This document shows, piece after piece, positions 11,801 to 23,800 of a stretch of 24,479 nt of DNA. Made by a program: the position numbers and the translations under genes. The notes under the pieces were generated by a model. That model searched no databases. It had not been told where the DNA came from and saw nothing but the letters and a program-made list of their open reading frames with translations. Source of the stretch: Apostichopus californicus (taxonomy: Eukaryota; Echinodermata; Holothuroidea; Aspidochirotida; Stichopodidae); NCBI GenBank assembly GCA_020650975.1, contig JAIPMN010001137.1, positions 757 through 25,235 of the forward strand, given 5' to 3'. Every line of letters begins with the position of its first letter. Positions within the stretch are counted from its first letter, which is position 1.

Positions 11801-14800
11801 AAAGAAAAATTGCCATTCTCCAGTGTCTTTTTCATTCTTCTTTTAATGGTTCTACAGGAAATATGGTGGTACAGGAAATAGAGAAAAGTGTGAATTCATT
11901 GACATACCAACCATATTAGATGTGTACACACTACTATCTGAGTATCTGGTACATAATTATACAAATGGTTCCGATCACATGGTTTTCAACTCGCAATTGT
12001 GTCGTGAATGACTTTGTACTTAACTGATAATCTCTCTCAGGAACATGGTAGCAACATTTTGAAAATCAAAGAAATTTATCAACCTGGGATGATGACCTTA
12101 ACCCACTATTAGTTATGTAATACTTTTGGCATTGAAACTGCTTTCCTTAGAATAGTAACAATAGCCCATCATAAGTCTTGGGAGTAATTTTCCCACAGCG
12201 TTTTGTTTATAATTACCCCCGTATTACTTCCTGTATGATAGCATACCGATTAGGAATCACCAATGACCACATGTCTATTCCAGATCCTTGTTGGGAGTGC
12301 TAAAAACAATAGAGATGGTGGAAATATGCAGGGAAGGAGCCAGCCAGGATGCTATGGTCTGTTTGTAACAAACTGTAAAAAGCAAAAACCTAACATCGGA
12401 TTTCTAGGGGCATACCAAGAGAAATAGTGATGGTATATAGCTGCACTCTCTCAACTTCCGTTAAAATTTATGAGAAAATTTACGCTATTAACCAACAGTG
12501 TTTCCTACTCAGAAACATGGTTGTCAGTGAAGCTTGACACTTTCTGAGGAGAATGACACTGAAATAATAAATAAAGTGTTCAAACTGCTTGGGAAAAACA
12601 TGTGAAGACAAATACAAACTTTCTAAGATGTGGGAAAAGACTCTAAACTGACTGATAAACAATGTGTATTGCATGGGAAAAGCAAATTCACTTTATAAAC
12701 CAAATAACCGTTGCGGTTTTTGTGGTAAAGGGGGAAAGTAAAGTTGGATTGTATATAACTTTGTTAGCTGCTGAAGAAGAGATCCTACCAGGATTGAAAT
12801 GTCAGGCCCTATAACTTTCATATATTTCTGTTGCTGCACCCTGCCCTGATCTGTGTGCGTGACCACCTCCCCCTCCCCCAACCCCACGCTTGAAATTTTT
12901 AAAAGACAACTTAAAATGTTTCTTTGTTGTTCTTAGTGTTTTTTTGCTTTTTTTCTATTTTCCTTTGTTAAAGCGCTTAGAAACTTTTGTAATAGGCGCT
13001 ATATAAATGGTATTATTTTATCAATATATTTACATATTTTAAGCTTTTTCTCCATCTCTTAGACAACTTTGGCAGAAGAGTTTGTTTGTCGACTCTTTTG
13101 GCAACCTGTCACCTGCCAGCGGCTCTATGACATTATTACACAATGAGAACCCATTTATCCCAAACAATGATCTTTCTCTACAAATAGATTAATATATTTC
13201 TTGGCTTTCTGGAGTAGATTGCAATCGCCAAATCATCTCAGTCATTTCAGGGTGATGATGAAGGCAACGTTTGCCTCAACTTGGTTCTAAGGATTCACTA
13301 CCAGGTGTCACCATTTTCATTCTGGTACTGGCGTGCTAAATAGATGGAACCAGGGAGCTGGTACCTGACCCAAATAGTAACCTTCCTGAAGTCCTGATCA
13401 AGGGGATCATAACGAACAGCTAACTAAGCAATTGTACTGAAAAGTATCGCAATCCTTAAAGGGTGGGAGTGGAAAAAAAGAAACTATGCCGAATTTCAAA
13501 TATGCTGAAACAGCTGAGATCTCTTTGTTATGCTAAGCTTCCTTGCAAGTTCAAGTTTCCATTGAACAATGTTATGAGATATTTAGTGGTACATAAAGGG
13601 TTTCCTTTACAATTGTTGGTAGTAGGCCTTGACCAGATCAGTTTTGTTTATTTTGCTGCAAAGCTGTGTTCTACTTAGCCAAGGTGAACGGTTGATATAT
13701 CACATGCTGAAATAACACGTGTGTGTACGGGTGCGTGCGTGCCTGTGTGTGAGTTCATTGGTTAAAAGTATGTCACCAAAAAGACACAGGTCCCTGGTAT
13801 TGATGGCGCTATTCAAGAACATCTTGTGTTCAGTGAGAGAGAGAGGGGGGAGGGTACTTTACTATTAGTCAAACTCAAATTATTTTCCCCTTCAAAACTT
13901 TGGAGTAGAATCATCACTAAATACCAATTTCTGTGGAGTAGCAGATAAAAACTAACAGTGACAGTTCAACTAGATTTCTAATACAATGAAGTCACTCAAT
14001 ATCAGAATACGAGGGTAAATATTAATTTTCCATGCAAACCATTGATGTGCAGTTTATTTGGGTTTTGAAGACTTCCATATTTCCAACTGACCTGATTTCA
14101 ATATTTTGATTGAATCGTTGATGGTATGGTGACTGATTCAGTAGCGTCCTGTTGAAACCGATAAGCATCTAGTCTAGTTATTCGTTAAACTGTCTGCCAG
14201 GTATTACTTTACTTTATAGAACTTGTGGGTTTTTAATGTTCAGTTTGTCTGTTTTTTGTGTTCTTTCCCAATGTGGAAGAATCTAGGAATGTTGCAAAAA
14301 AGAACTGATTGGTCTCATGTAACTTTCATGTATATAAAGACTTGGGAGGGGACAAAGGGATGGGGGTTGGGGGGTATAGTGGAAGTGTTGTTAGCACTGA
14401 TACTGTATACTGTATGTACAGTTTCATATTTGTTAAACCAGGGAGTTGTTCCATAACAACTCCCTGGTAAAACTGTTGAATGGAATTGAATGCTAGCTAT
14501 CCTTAGCAGAATGAGCTGTAATTTGACCAGATAGCTTGGTTTTTATACCCAGACAGTCTTTTAAAAGATGAAATTCAAGCTTCACACCAAGAAGATTATA
14601 AGAGAACTTTTTAAGACATTACTGTATCTTTTGTTACCCAAATACAATAAGCCTACTAGAGTGTGCCATATCGATAAAGCACTTGCTCATGAAATGTGTG
14701 CACAAAGAAATTGTATTAAATACCAGTCCACCACTGAAACTTTAGTCATTGTTCTGGTGAAATAAGAGTACCTACCACATCTTTGTAGCTCCCTGATCAT

Positions 14801-17800
14801 TGTCAGTGACACTGTACATATATAGGCCTATTTACTCTAATTTAGTACCACTGACCAAATTGAATGGTGGAGTGACTTTACCCATCTTTTCTTAATAATC
14901 ATGGCTAATGTTTCATTCCAGGTCCAAAAATCTTACTTCATTAAAGACAAAGAAAATGGAGTGGTATTAATTACCTTTAGGGTCTGGCTAGGAGGGTGCC
15001 TTTGTTTAGATATGGTGGAAACCATGCGGATATGAGATAGGGAAGTAGTAACCTGACTCTTGTGGGAATGAAATAGCAGTTTGCTTTCCTTGTAAAGACT
15101 AGAGGCTGATAATTTTCATAGTGGTCATACAGGGATGGTAGTATTTAACATCAGCTTTGTTTAGGCCTTGTTGGAAGCGAAGGAACCTATGTAGTCAGAT
15201 TGGTGTGTGTGTGTGCATGTGTGCGTGTCTGTGGGTCCGGGATAACTTCAACAACTGAGCAATTGATATTTGTCATACTTGCCATGTAGATGTGTTATAG
15301 TGTACGCAACGTTGACTATGTGAAGATGAACGTCCTTGCTGTACATATCAGAATCTCACTTGCATTTTCAAATTTATGTGAACAAGGTTTAACATGTTAT
15401 CTAAAAAAATTAGAAAGTTGCATTTGGAGATTCTAGATCTGTTTGTTGTTTTATTAAAGGTTCTTATTTTGAATTCATTACCTTAAATCTGGGAGATACA
15501 TATAACCTTGTTCATTTGATTAGATGGTTTTAAATCATAACCAGATACATAGCAATGGGTGGTCTGGGCAATTCATTGAGCCAAGTCCCTCAATGTCCAG
15601 GGGCCCCCAAGGGTCAATTGGGTATGAAATCTTGAGCAAATGGATTACAACTTACAGGCATATTTGGATTAATTGAATGACTACCAACATACTAATGCCT
15701 TAGTCTATTTATGTTTTTGGTTCTAAATGACAAATTAATTGCCCAGTTCATGGTACCTTTTCGTTAAGTACAGTTTAGAATGAAGTTAGGGTGAAGGGCC
15801 AAAGCTGTCCCTCTGGAACTGGACCTCTGAAAACTTCACTACGCCACTGATAGTAACTCATTAATTCGTAACATGCACACAGCTGTTAGGTTCCACCACA
15901 TAGAATGAGGACTACCCATTATGAAATCTGAAAAATGCTTTGTCAGAAATTTTCATTAAAAAGTTCACAACCCATTACAAAAGTACAGCTTTAAATGTTA
16001 AAGTTTCTATGTACAGTACAGTACAGTGTGATATTTGGTAGCAGTTGTATGCATGCCTGTGTATTAAATATGTCATAGCTTTACATTTATGCTGACATCA
16101 TCGGTCTAGTTTGACCTTCCTGTTTGACTGAAGACAGTATATATACCAGATGGTATGAAATGACACTGAACGGACTTGACAATATTAAAGAATTTAAAGG
16201 TGAACTCAAAACATTAGCTGCCCAGGGTGATCTGACCTGGGTAAAGATGAAACATGCTGAGGGTAGAAGACAAAAAAGAGTAATAAATATATTCTATTAA
16301 AGGTTACCATTTAATTAAATTTTCTTTACCAAAGATGTCCTGGAATGTTCAAAGTTAATCTTTTACCTCATATATCCTACCCCTTGCTATATAATATGGG
16401 TCCCTTCGTGCCCCATCCAGGAGTAACATGGGGTAACGTATATATAGTCAGATATTCTCATTGCACTAAACTGTGACAAAATTTATAATACTGTACACTG
16501 TATGTACAGATCTATATAGGGCAGTCATATCTAGGAAGAACCTGTGGATGATTACTAAAAAGTTGTCTGCTGATAGGAAGGAGTATAAAGTTTGTCTCCA
16601 GACTGACAAGAGTTCAGTCTAGAACCCAGGGAGAACCCTGCAGAGAAGAATATAAGACCACTGAAAACAGTTAAATATGCTGAGTATAGTAGAAGCACAG
16701 AAAATGAGTATATGCCATGAAACGGGTGGCATAAATGTAATTTTCTTCTCCCGGGAAAGAATGCAGAATATGTGGATCTTAAGCTGGCTGTATAGTGACC
16801 TACAGTACAGGGCTGTTATTTGCAAGAGAGGGAAGGTTGCACAGGCACTGGTGAATTGATCTGTTTTAAATAGTCATTTATATATGTCAATCCTGTTGGT
16901 TAGAATTGGTTAGATTGTAGGAGTATTAGAGGAGTTAATTTATTTCTACTGGCTCCCACTTGTTCCTCCATAAACTGAAACTTGATGAAAATAACCTCTT
17001 TCAGATCTCGGAGAAGACAGAAAGCTTCCAAGCAAGAACAAAGAATCTAAAAATTTAAGATTAAGTTTGATATATAGCCAACTAATTGTATCAGAGTGAA
17101 ACTTAACATTCTGTCTCTATTGTATGACACTTGGTGCAATCTAAGACCTTTACACTTATTTCAAGTTTATGAACTCGTAATAAGTTCTGGCTACAGCCAG
17201 GGGTCAATTAGTGGCATGGAGGATTATGAGATAATGCATAATCAATTTCCAAGTCATAAAAGAAGGGGTGGAGGGGGTAAGAGGGGACACATGGGGGTAA
17301 AAGGGGGCACCTGGTTCTAATTGACGACCACTGAAAGGAAGGATAAGTTCCCTAGCTACATAATACATGTAGTTGGCCTCTACAATCAGATGAGGAATGA
17401 TGAACTTACACATGAACTTTACAGGGTTATAAAAAAATGAAAAAAGAAGAATATATATATATTAAGGGGTCTCAGGACATGCTACCTGTCCTTTAAAGCA
17501 ACGGCTACTTGGTGGCCTGACTTTAATATCTGCTCCCTCCAGGGGTCACCAGTAAAGAAGGACACATGACATAAAAAAAAGAATAAGAAACAAAATCAGA
17601 TTTTTCTTGAGGAAAATGGAAAAAATAAATGACATAAAAATTTTAATAGTTTTCTACATAAATTGTCATGATTTGTCATGATGTTTGCTATAGTGACACA
17701 GCCTACACTTAGGAAAAATTCCGGCAAATTTATGAAGAAAATGCCAGTCAAGTTGGTTGTTGCTTTTGGTTTTTGCATTAGTGTTCTCATGTCAATTTTA

Positions 17801-20800
17801 TTTTGTGAGATCATTTCTGCACTGCTGTCTTATGAAGGATATGTTTATGTTAGACATTCAGGATTGTCAAGTAGTCAACAGTGCTGTAACTCTTTCATTT
17901 CAATCACTACCATCTGGGAGGTACTCTAGATATTAAAGGAGACACATACCTGGCCATAGTTATTGGTCTATATATGATAGAGACAAATGTCCTGAAAAAC
18001 TTCACCAAACAGCTAAAGATAACCTCATTCCATTTGGGAGTTATCAAAGATTTATGGTTTTGTTCACACAATTGGAAGAAGACCTGATCAAGTCTACATG
18101 TGACAACATTGGACCACATTTTCTTCAAATTATGTATTTCTTTATTCATCACAGTGTTATCTGCTGAAACTAAAATTATATTGAACCTTTGCAAGTTGTA
18201 CCATGACCTACAGTAGTCATGGCAATGTTCTCAGTGTCAACACTGTTCACATTCTGCCTTGAAAATATGAAAAGAGAAAAAACAGAGTAAATAATAAGGT
18301 TTAAGATTGTAGTGGCACTATAACAGGGGATGCATTTAAATAAATACAAAACAATGACACAAATAGAGTAAGATTTCCTGAAATGTTATGATTATAGAGA
18401 GTTCCAATGTACACTATAATGTATTCTGATATAGATGAACAAAGCTCAGTACTGTGTAATACAGTCAAATGCAAAGTAACAACGTAAAGTACTGTATAAG
18501 AGTAAAATGTTAAGTAAGTATCTCTTGAAGAGGAACTGTGAAGAAAGCTTCCATGCATTCGTGTAAAATCCTCCAGCAAAGCAAAGCCTGTTGATAAACC
18601 ACTGACCAAACAAAACAGCCAACAAAAGAAGCACCAGTGGGAAACAGCTAAAGTAGTGATTCTCGCCAGTTGAACATGGACCCTACCCCCCAAGACCAGA
18701 TAAACAGGAAGGACAGACCCTATTGTGTTGTTAGTTTATGCCCCTGGTTTATGTCATCTAATTTAAGCCACACTCTGATGACCAGGAGAAAATAAAAGAG
18801 TGGTCTGAACCTATGTGATAGCACTATGACTCAATAGATTATATACAAATGACAGCTCCCAGACATGCTTCTTAAAGGGTGTGAAGACTTGCGCACAAAG
18901 AAATGTCTGATGCTGGGGAATCTGACCTAGTTTCGAATGAGGTGTAACAGAAGTGTTAGACACCACCATCAATCCCAGAAAATACACACAGCTTGCTACC
19001 GTCCGTAATTAGACACTATAGTGTACAGTCAGTACATGCAGCTACGGTCAACCCACAACTCAGTGTACATAGCAGCGATGGACATCTCAGGTCTAGATAA
19101 ATGATAACAAGGTATCACGTTTCATTACTGTCTGCATTTTGTAGTGACATGAACAAAATGCACTTGCAAGCAACGGAAAGTTAACTTTTTCAGAGCGCGG
19201 CACGCGGTTTGGGGCGAGTCTTCAATGCCTTTAATATCCTACAAACAAAACATGATTTTTCTAAGCTGTTTGAGGCAGTTGTTCTTCAAGAAGATCTCTG
19301 TTATATAAACTAGTTATTACGATGGTTTATAGGCTTGTTCCCCCTTTAAGATGATGGTTAGGTTTATGTCTCCTGTAAGATGAACTGTAAATCATACTGC
19401 AGCAAATATTTACTGGAAGGAATTTTCTGATTGTATACTGTCATAGCAGGGAAAATGGTTACAAACAGTACCATCCTCCAACATTTATCATCCCCATTTC
19501 TTTCATAATGGGTGTCAATTTATCTGTTAAACTGACAGATAAATGTGATTCAAGTTGATTGTCATACATCCTTAATCGGGAAACTACCATAGTTGTTAAT
19601 GGTTACTAATGGAGGACATTCCCGATTATGGATCTTCCAATTACTATTTGTGCTGGATGTCCTTGCAATCTGCATTCAAATTTCCATTCTGAAAGCCCAC
19701 TGTTTGAGAAAAGTGTAGATGAGATGAGAAATATTTAAGTCATAACCCATGAGCTAAGGTGGAGGGATAAAGGCATTGCCTTTTTAGTTGTACTGTAATG
19801 TAATGAACCAATCATTTTGGTTTTTGTGGTTTGGATTCCCGCTCAGACAAAGGAATGTGGGGTTTTTAATCCAAGAGAAAGCCACAATTTTTCCCATCTG
19901 AAATGGTCTAGATGCAAAATTGTAAAAAAAAAAAAAAAGGAAATGTAAACTAAATAGGCACTCAATGTGGAGTGCAAGTAACAAACCATACGGCATATAT
20001 CCATGCATACAGTATATGTGGCTGCTGGTGTTATGTATGTATGTATGTATGTATTTTAGATCCTCCTGCAAGCAGGAACTCGCGAAGAAGCCTCATTGGC
20101 TTATAAAAGCCGCAAGTTGACCGAAGTCAGTCTCTTACATTCATATTTAACGTCCATGATTATGAATTGTCAATTGTCAACAACTCTGTAACTGGACGAC
20201 ATAAATTAATCTTGGAGTGAATCGAACCTCGGGATCTTATGATTGAAAGGCACCGGCGTTAACCACTGAGTTAACACTCCACAGTTATAAAATAACATTT
20301 TTTGTTCAGTGAGATACTCAGATCCCAATAATCCTGTTTTTCCTCGGACTGTTTATTCCTTGCTTTTTTACACTGTGTTTATTCCCTCTGACAATTTCTA
20401 CTTTTTCTGTTTTTGTTTTAAGGGACCCACAGGTTTTGCAGGGCGTGATGGTCCAGAAGGGGCACTTGGAGGACAAGGTCCACGTGGTCTACCAGGGAGT
20501 AAGGGTGGCAAAGGTGTTGCTGGGATTGCTGGTCTTCGAGGAGAAGGTGGGGAAGTGGTAAGTAATTGCAAGATCAGAGGTCAGGTTTTTTATTCAAACA
20601 AATTGGGGTGGGAAGTGTTGGTGATGTGTACACTGCACTCTGGTAGAATGTGTGTGAAGTTCACACTGAACATGTAGCATTGTCCCCGACTGGCAATGTG
20701 TGTGAAGTTCACACAGAACATGTAGCGTTGTCCCAGACTGGCAATGTGTGAAGTTCACACTGAACATGTATTGTTGTCCCCGACCGGTAATGTGTGTGAA

Positions 20801-23800
20801 GTTCACACTGAACATGTAGCTTTCCTTGACTGGCAATGTGTGTGAAGTTCACACTGAAAATGTAGCGTTGTCCCCGACTGGCAATGTGTGTGAAGTTCAC
20901 ACAGAACATGTAGCGTTGTCCCCGACTGGCAATGTGTGTGAAGTTCATACTGAACATGTATTGTTGTCCCCGACCGGTAATGTGTGTGAAGTTCACACTG
21001 AACATGTAGCGTTTCCTTGACTGGGAATGTGTGTGAAGTTCACACAGAACATGTAGCGTTGTCCCCGACTGGCAATGTGTGAAGTTTACACTGAACATGT
21101 ATTGTTGTCCCCGACTGGTAATGTGTGTGAAGTTCACACTGAACATGTAGCATTGTCCCCGACTGGCAATGTGTGTGAAGTTCACACTGAACATGTAGCA
21201 TTTCCTTGACTGGCAATGTGTTGCAGTTCACACTGAACATGTAGCAATGTCCCCGACTGGCAATGTGTGTGAAGTTCACACTGAACATGTAGCATTTCCT
21301 TGACTGGCAATGTGTGGCAGTTCACACTGAACATGTAGTGTTGTCCCCGACTGGTAATGTGTGTGAAGTTCACACTGAACATGTAGCATTTCCATGACTG
21401 GCAATGTGTGGCAGTTCACAATTACAATTGCCCAGTCTTAAAAATGTTAGCAATAATGTGACAGTGACTTAAAAAACTTAAAAAAGCATCCTGCCGTAAA
21501 TAGAAAGCAGTCTTTTCAAGCAGTTATCAGTCGTTCCGTGTGCGGGTTGTTTGGGGTTAGACTTTGGGGTCTTCATGACTATCAGAACCTAGGTCACAAC
21601 AGTCGCTTTGAGTCCGATTGTGATGTGTCGGCCCTGTCGGGGAGTGTTTTCATAACAGAAAGAAAACTTTGCTTACAAGTGATATTATCTCATGTAGTTT
21701 TATTATTATTATTAATTTTTTCTTGTATTGTATGATATTTAGGGTTTCCCTGGAACTCCAGGATTTGATGGCACGCCTGGAATAAATGGTGAACTAGGGG
21801 CAGCTGGTCCACAGGGTCACGATGGTTGCCCGGGATGCAATGGATCTATGGTAAGGTGTTCTCAATGAATTAAGTAATTGTGAAACACAATCATGTTTCC
21901 ACTATTATACGGGTACATTTATAGTTTCAGGAAATAATGGTGAACAATCCAAGACTACAGTACTTAGTGATATGATTGTACTAAGATGGATATGTCTCAT
22001 GGATTAGGATAATCTGATAGCTACACTCCCATCATCAAATACTTTTCAAAAGGAATAGCCTTTAATTGTGAAGCAAAGCCAAACATAATGTTAACATTTA
22101 TGTGGTAGAGAAATTTGAGGGGCAGGTAAAGATGAAGTTTTGCTCATAAAATAGTTTTCTAAAAAAAAAGAAAGGGTAAGTAAAAAGGGAATAATTTGTC
22201 AAAACAAGTAAATTCATGTTGTAACATTTTGTAACCAGTTTTATGTTGTCATGTATGATTCAGTCTGATGTGTTTATAAGCATGTGATGAGACGAGGATA
22301 CATTGGTGGACAAAGCTTTTGACAATTACCCCTCTAAAAAAGGAGGTGAATTTAATAGTTTTCATATGCAACTGTCTTTTTTTTTTTGTTTTTCCATTCA
22401 AACCTAGGGCGATGTTGGTCCTCAAGGTGAAACAGTATTCGGTGGTGCAGGACAAGAGGTGAGTCTGAACCATCGACTATAGGACCATGTACAACGTTAG
22501 ATACCGAGGGCCATCAATTATAGGGCCATGTCCAAGTAGGATGCCAAGAGCCATCAATTATAGGGCCATGTCCAAGTAGGATGCCAAGAGCCATAAATTA
22601 TAGGGCCATGTCCAAAGTAGGATGCCGAGGGCCATCAATTATAGGGCCATGTCCAAAGTAGGATGCAGAGGGCCATCAATTATAGGACCATGTACAAAGA
22701 AGGATGCCGAGAGCCATAAATTATAGGGCCATGTACAACGTAGGATGCCCGAGAGCCATCAATTATAGGACTGTGTCCAAAGTAGGAGCTAAGGGCCATC
22801 AATTATAGGGCCATGTCCAAAGTAGGAGCTGAGGGCCATCAATTATACGGCCGTGTCCAAGTAGGATGCCAAGAGCCATAAATTATAGGGCCATGTCCAA
22901 AGTAGGATGTCGAGGGCCATCAATTATAGAACTGTGTCCAAAGTAGGATGCCTAATGCCCTAAATTATAAGCCCATGTCCAAAGTAGGATGCCGAGAGCC
23001 ATAAATTATAGGGCCATGTCCAAAGTAGGATGCCAAGGGCCATCAATTATAGGACCGTGTCCAAAGTAGGATGCCGAGGGGGGCTGCATATTCCTTCGTT
23101 TTATGATTAGATATCAAATAGTTAATTTAATAGCTCCCGATGTTTAGAAAGCCAACAGCGAATCCTACCTGTGATATGATGATCATGGATGAACAATCAA
23201 GTCTACTCTTTCCGACAATTGAATCGAGAATTTTGAGACAGGTTTAATAAACCGCTGCACCCATTTCCTGCTCTGGGGACGACCATCATCTGACAAGAGA
23301 CTAACACCGAGGGAGGTGAAGGCACCCTCACTAATGATCCCTGCAGTCCAGCTATGATGAACAAAGCTTCTTCAAAACCCATTGAAAGAACAAAACCAAA
23401 TAACCAGTTCCAAATTCACAAAGACATAGACTTAATAAATCCATGGAAGTCTCCACTCAACAAATCAGCTGTTATGAAATGGTCCAGAGAATTCATCCCG
23501 GTGAGGAACCAAACCGGGGACCTTTGTGGAAAATCTGACCATCTTCGACGACCTTCCGTTTTACATCTATTTTCGATGTGAAGGAAAATCATAAACAGTT
23601 TGCCATGTGGGGTGGGGGGGGGGGTTGGGTGTGGTAGGTAGCCATTTCATGCTCGATGTTTTTTTTTCCTTGTTTTTCTTTTTTTTTTCATCATCTTCAT
23701 CATGACTATTTGGGAAATATTATGGTATCTTAATACATAAATCAAATCTTGTGAAGGTGATGACTAAACTGTGTTTGATGAAATATTAATTTTGATTTAC

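Larger units (their letters stand above)
8866..20422 (+). other. Intron 3 (phase 0), 11.6 kb
   Basis: Starts GTAAAT and ends with a very T-rich tract before TTTTAAG. The longest open frames (9522-9875 on +, 18301-18693 on -) have AT-driven composition, no motif and no splice-supported partners, so I do not call nested genes. Listed separately: GATC cluster, G-rich tracts, LINE-like tail, hairpins, GT repeats and a SINE. About 17.9-19.0 kb and 15.9-17.1 kb hold nothing I recognise beyond dispersed CTGTAC/GTACAG words. Confidence 0.7.

Noticed and set aside
17096..17413. Overlapping + and - frames of about 70 codons
   Set aside because: Both are driven by the G-rich block and lack any recognised motif.
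18301..18693. 130-codon minus-strand frame with hydrophobic stretches
   Set aside because: No domain or conserved motif seen; hydrophobicity follows from T-rich codons; the alternative minus frame in the same place is also open.
20709..21194. 161-codon minus-strand open frame with a repeating FSVNFTH-like peptide
   Set aside because: It is produced by the 48-bp minisatellite, whose unit length is a multiple of three. Similar frames exist on the other strand, and it lies within an intron between solid collagen exons.
22469..23079. CRISPR-like look of the regular array
   Set aside because: Repeats are directly head to tail with no unique spacers, and the DNA is eukaryotic. It is a minisatellite.
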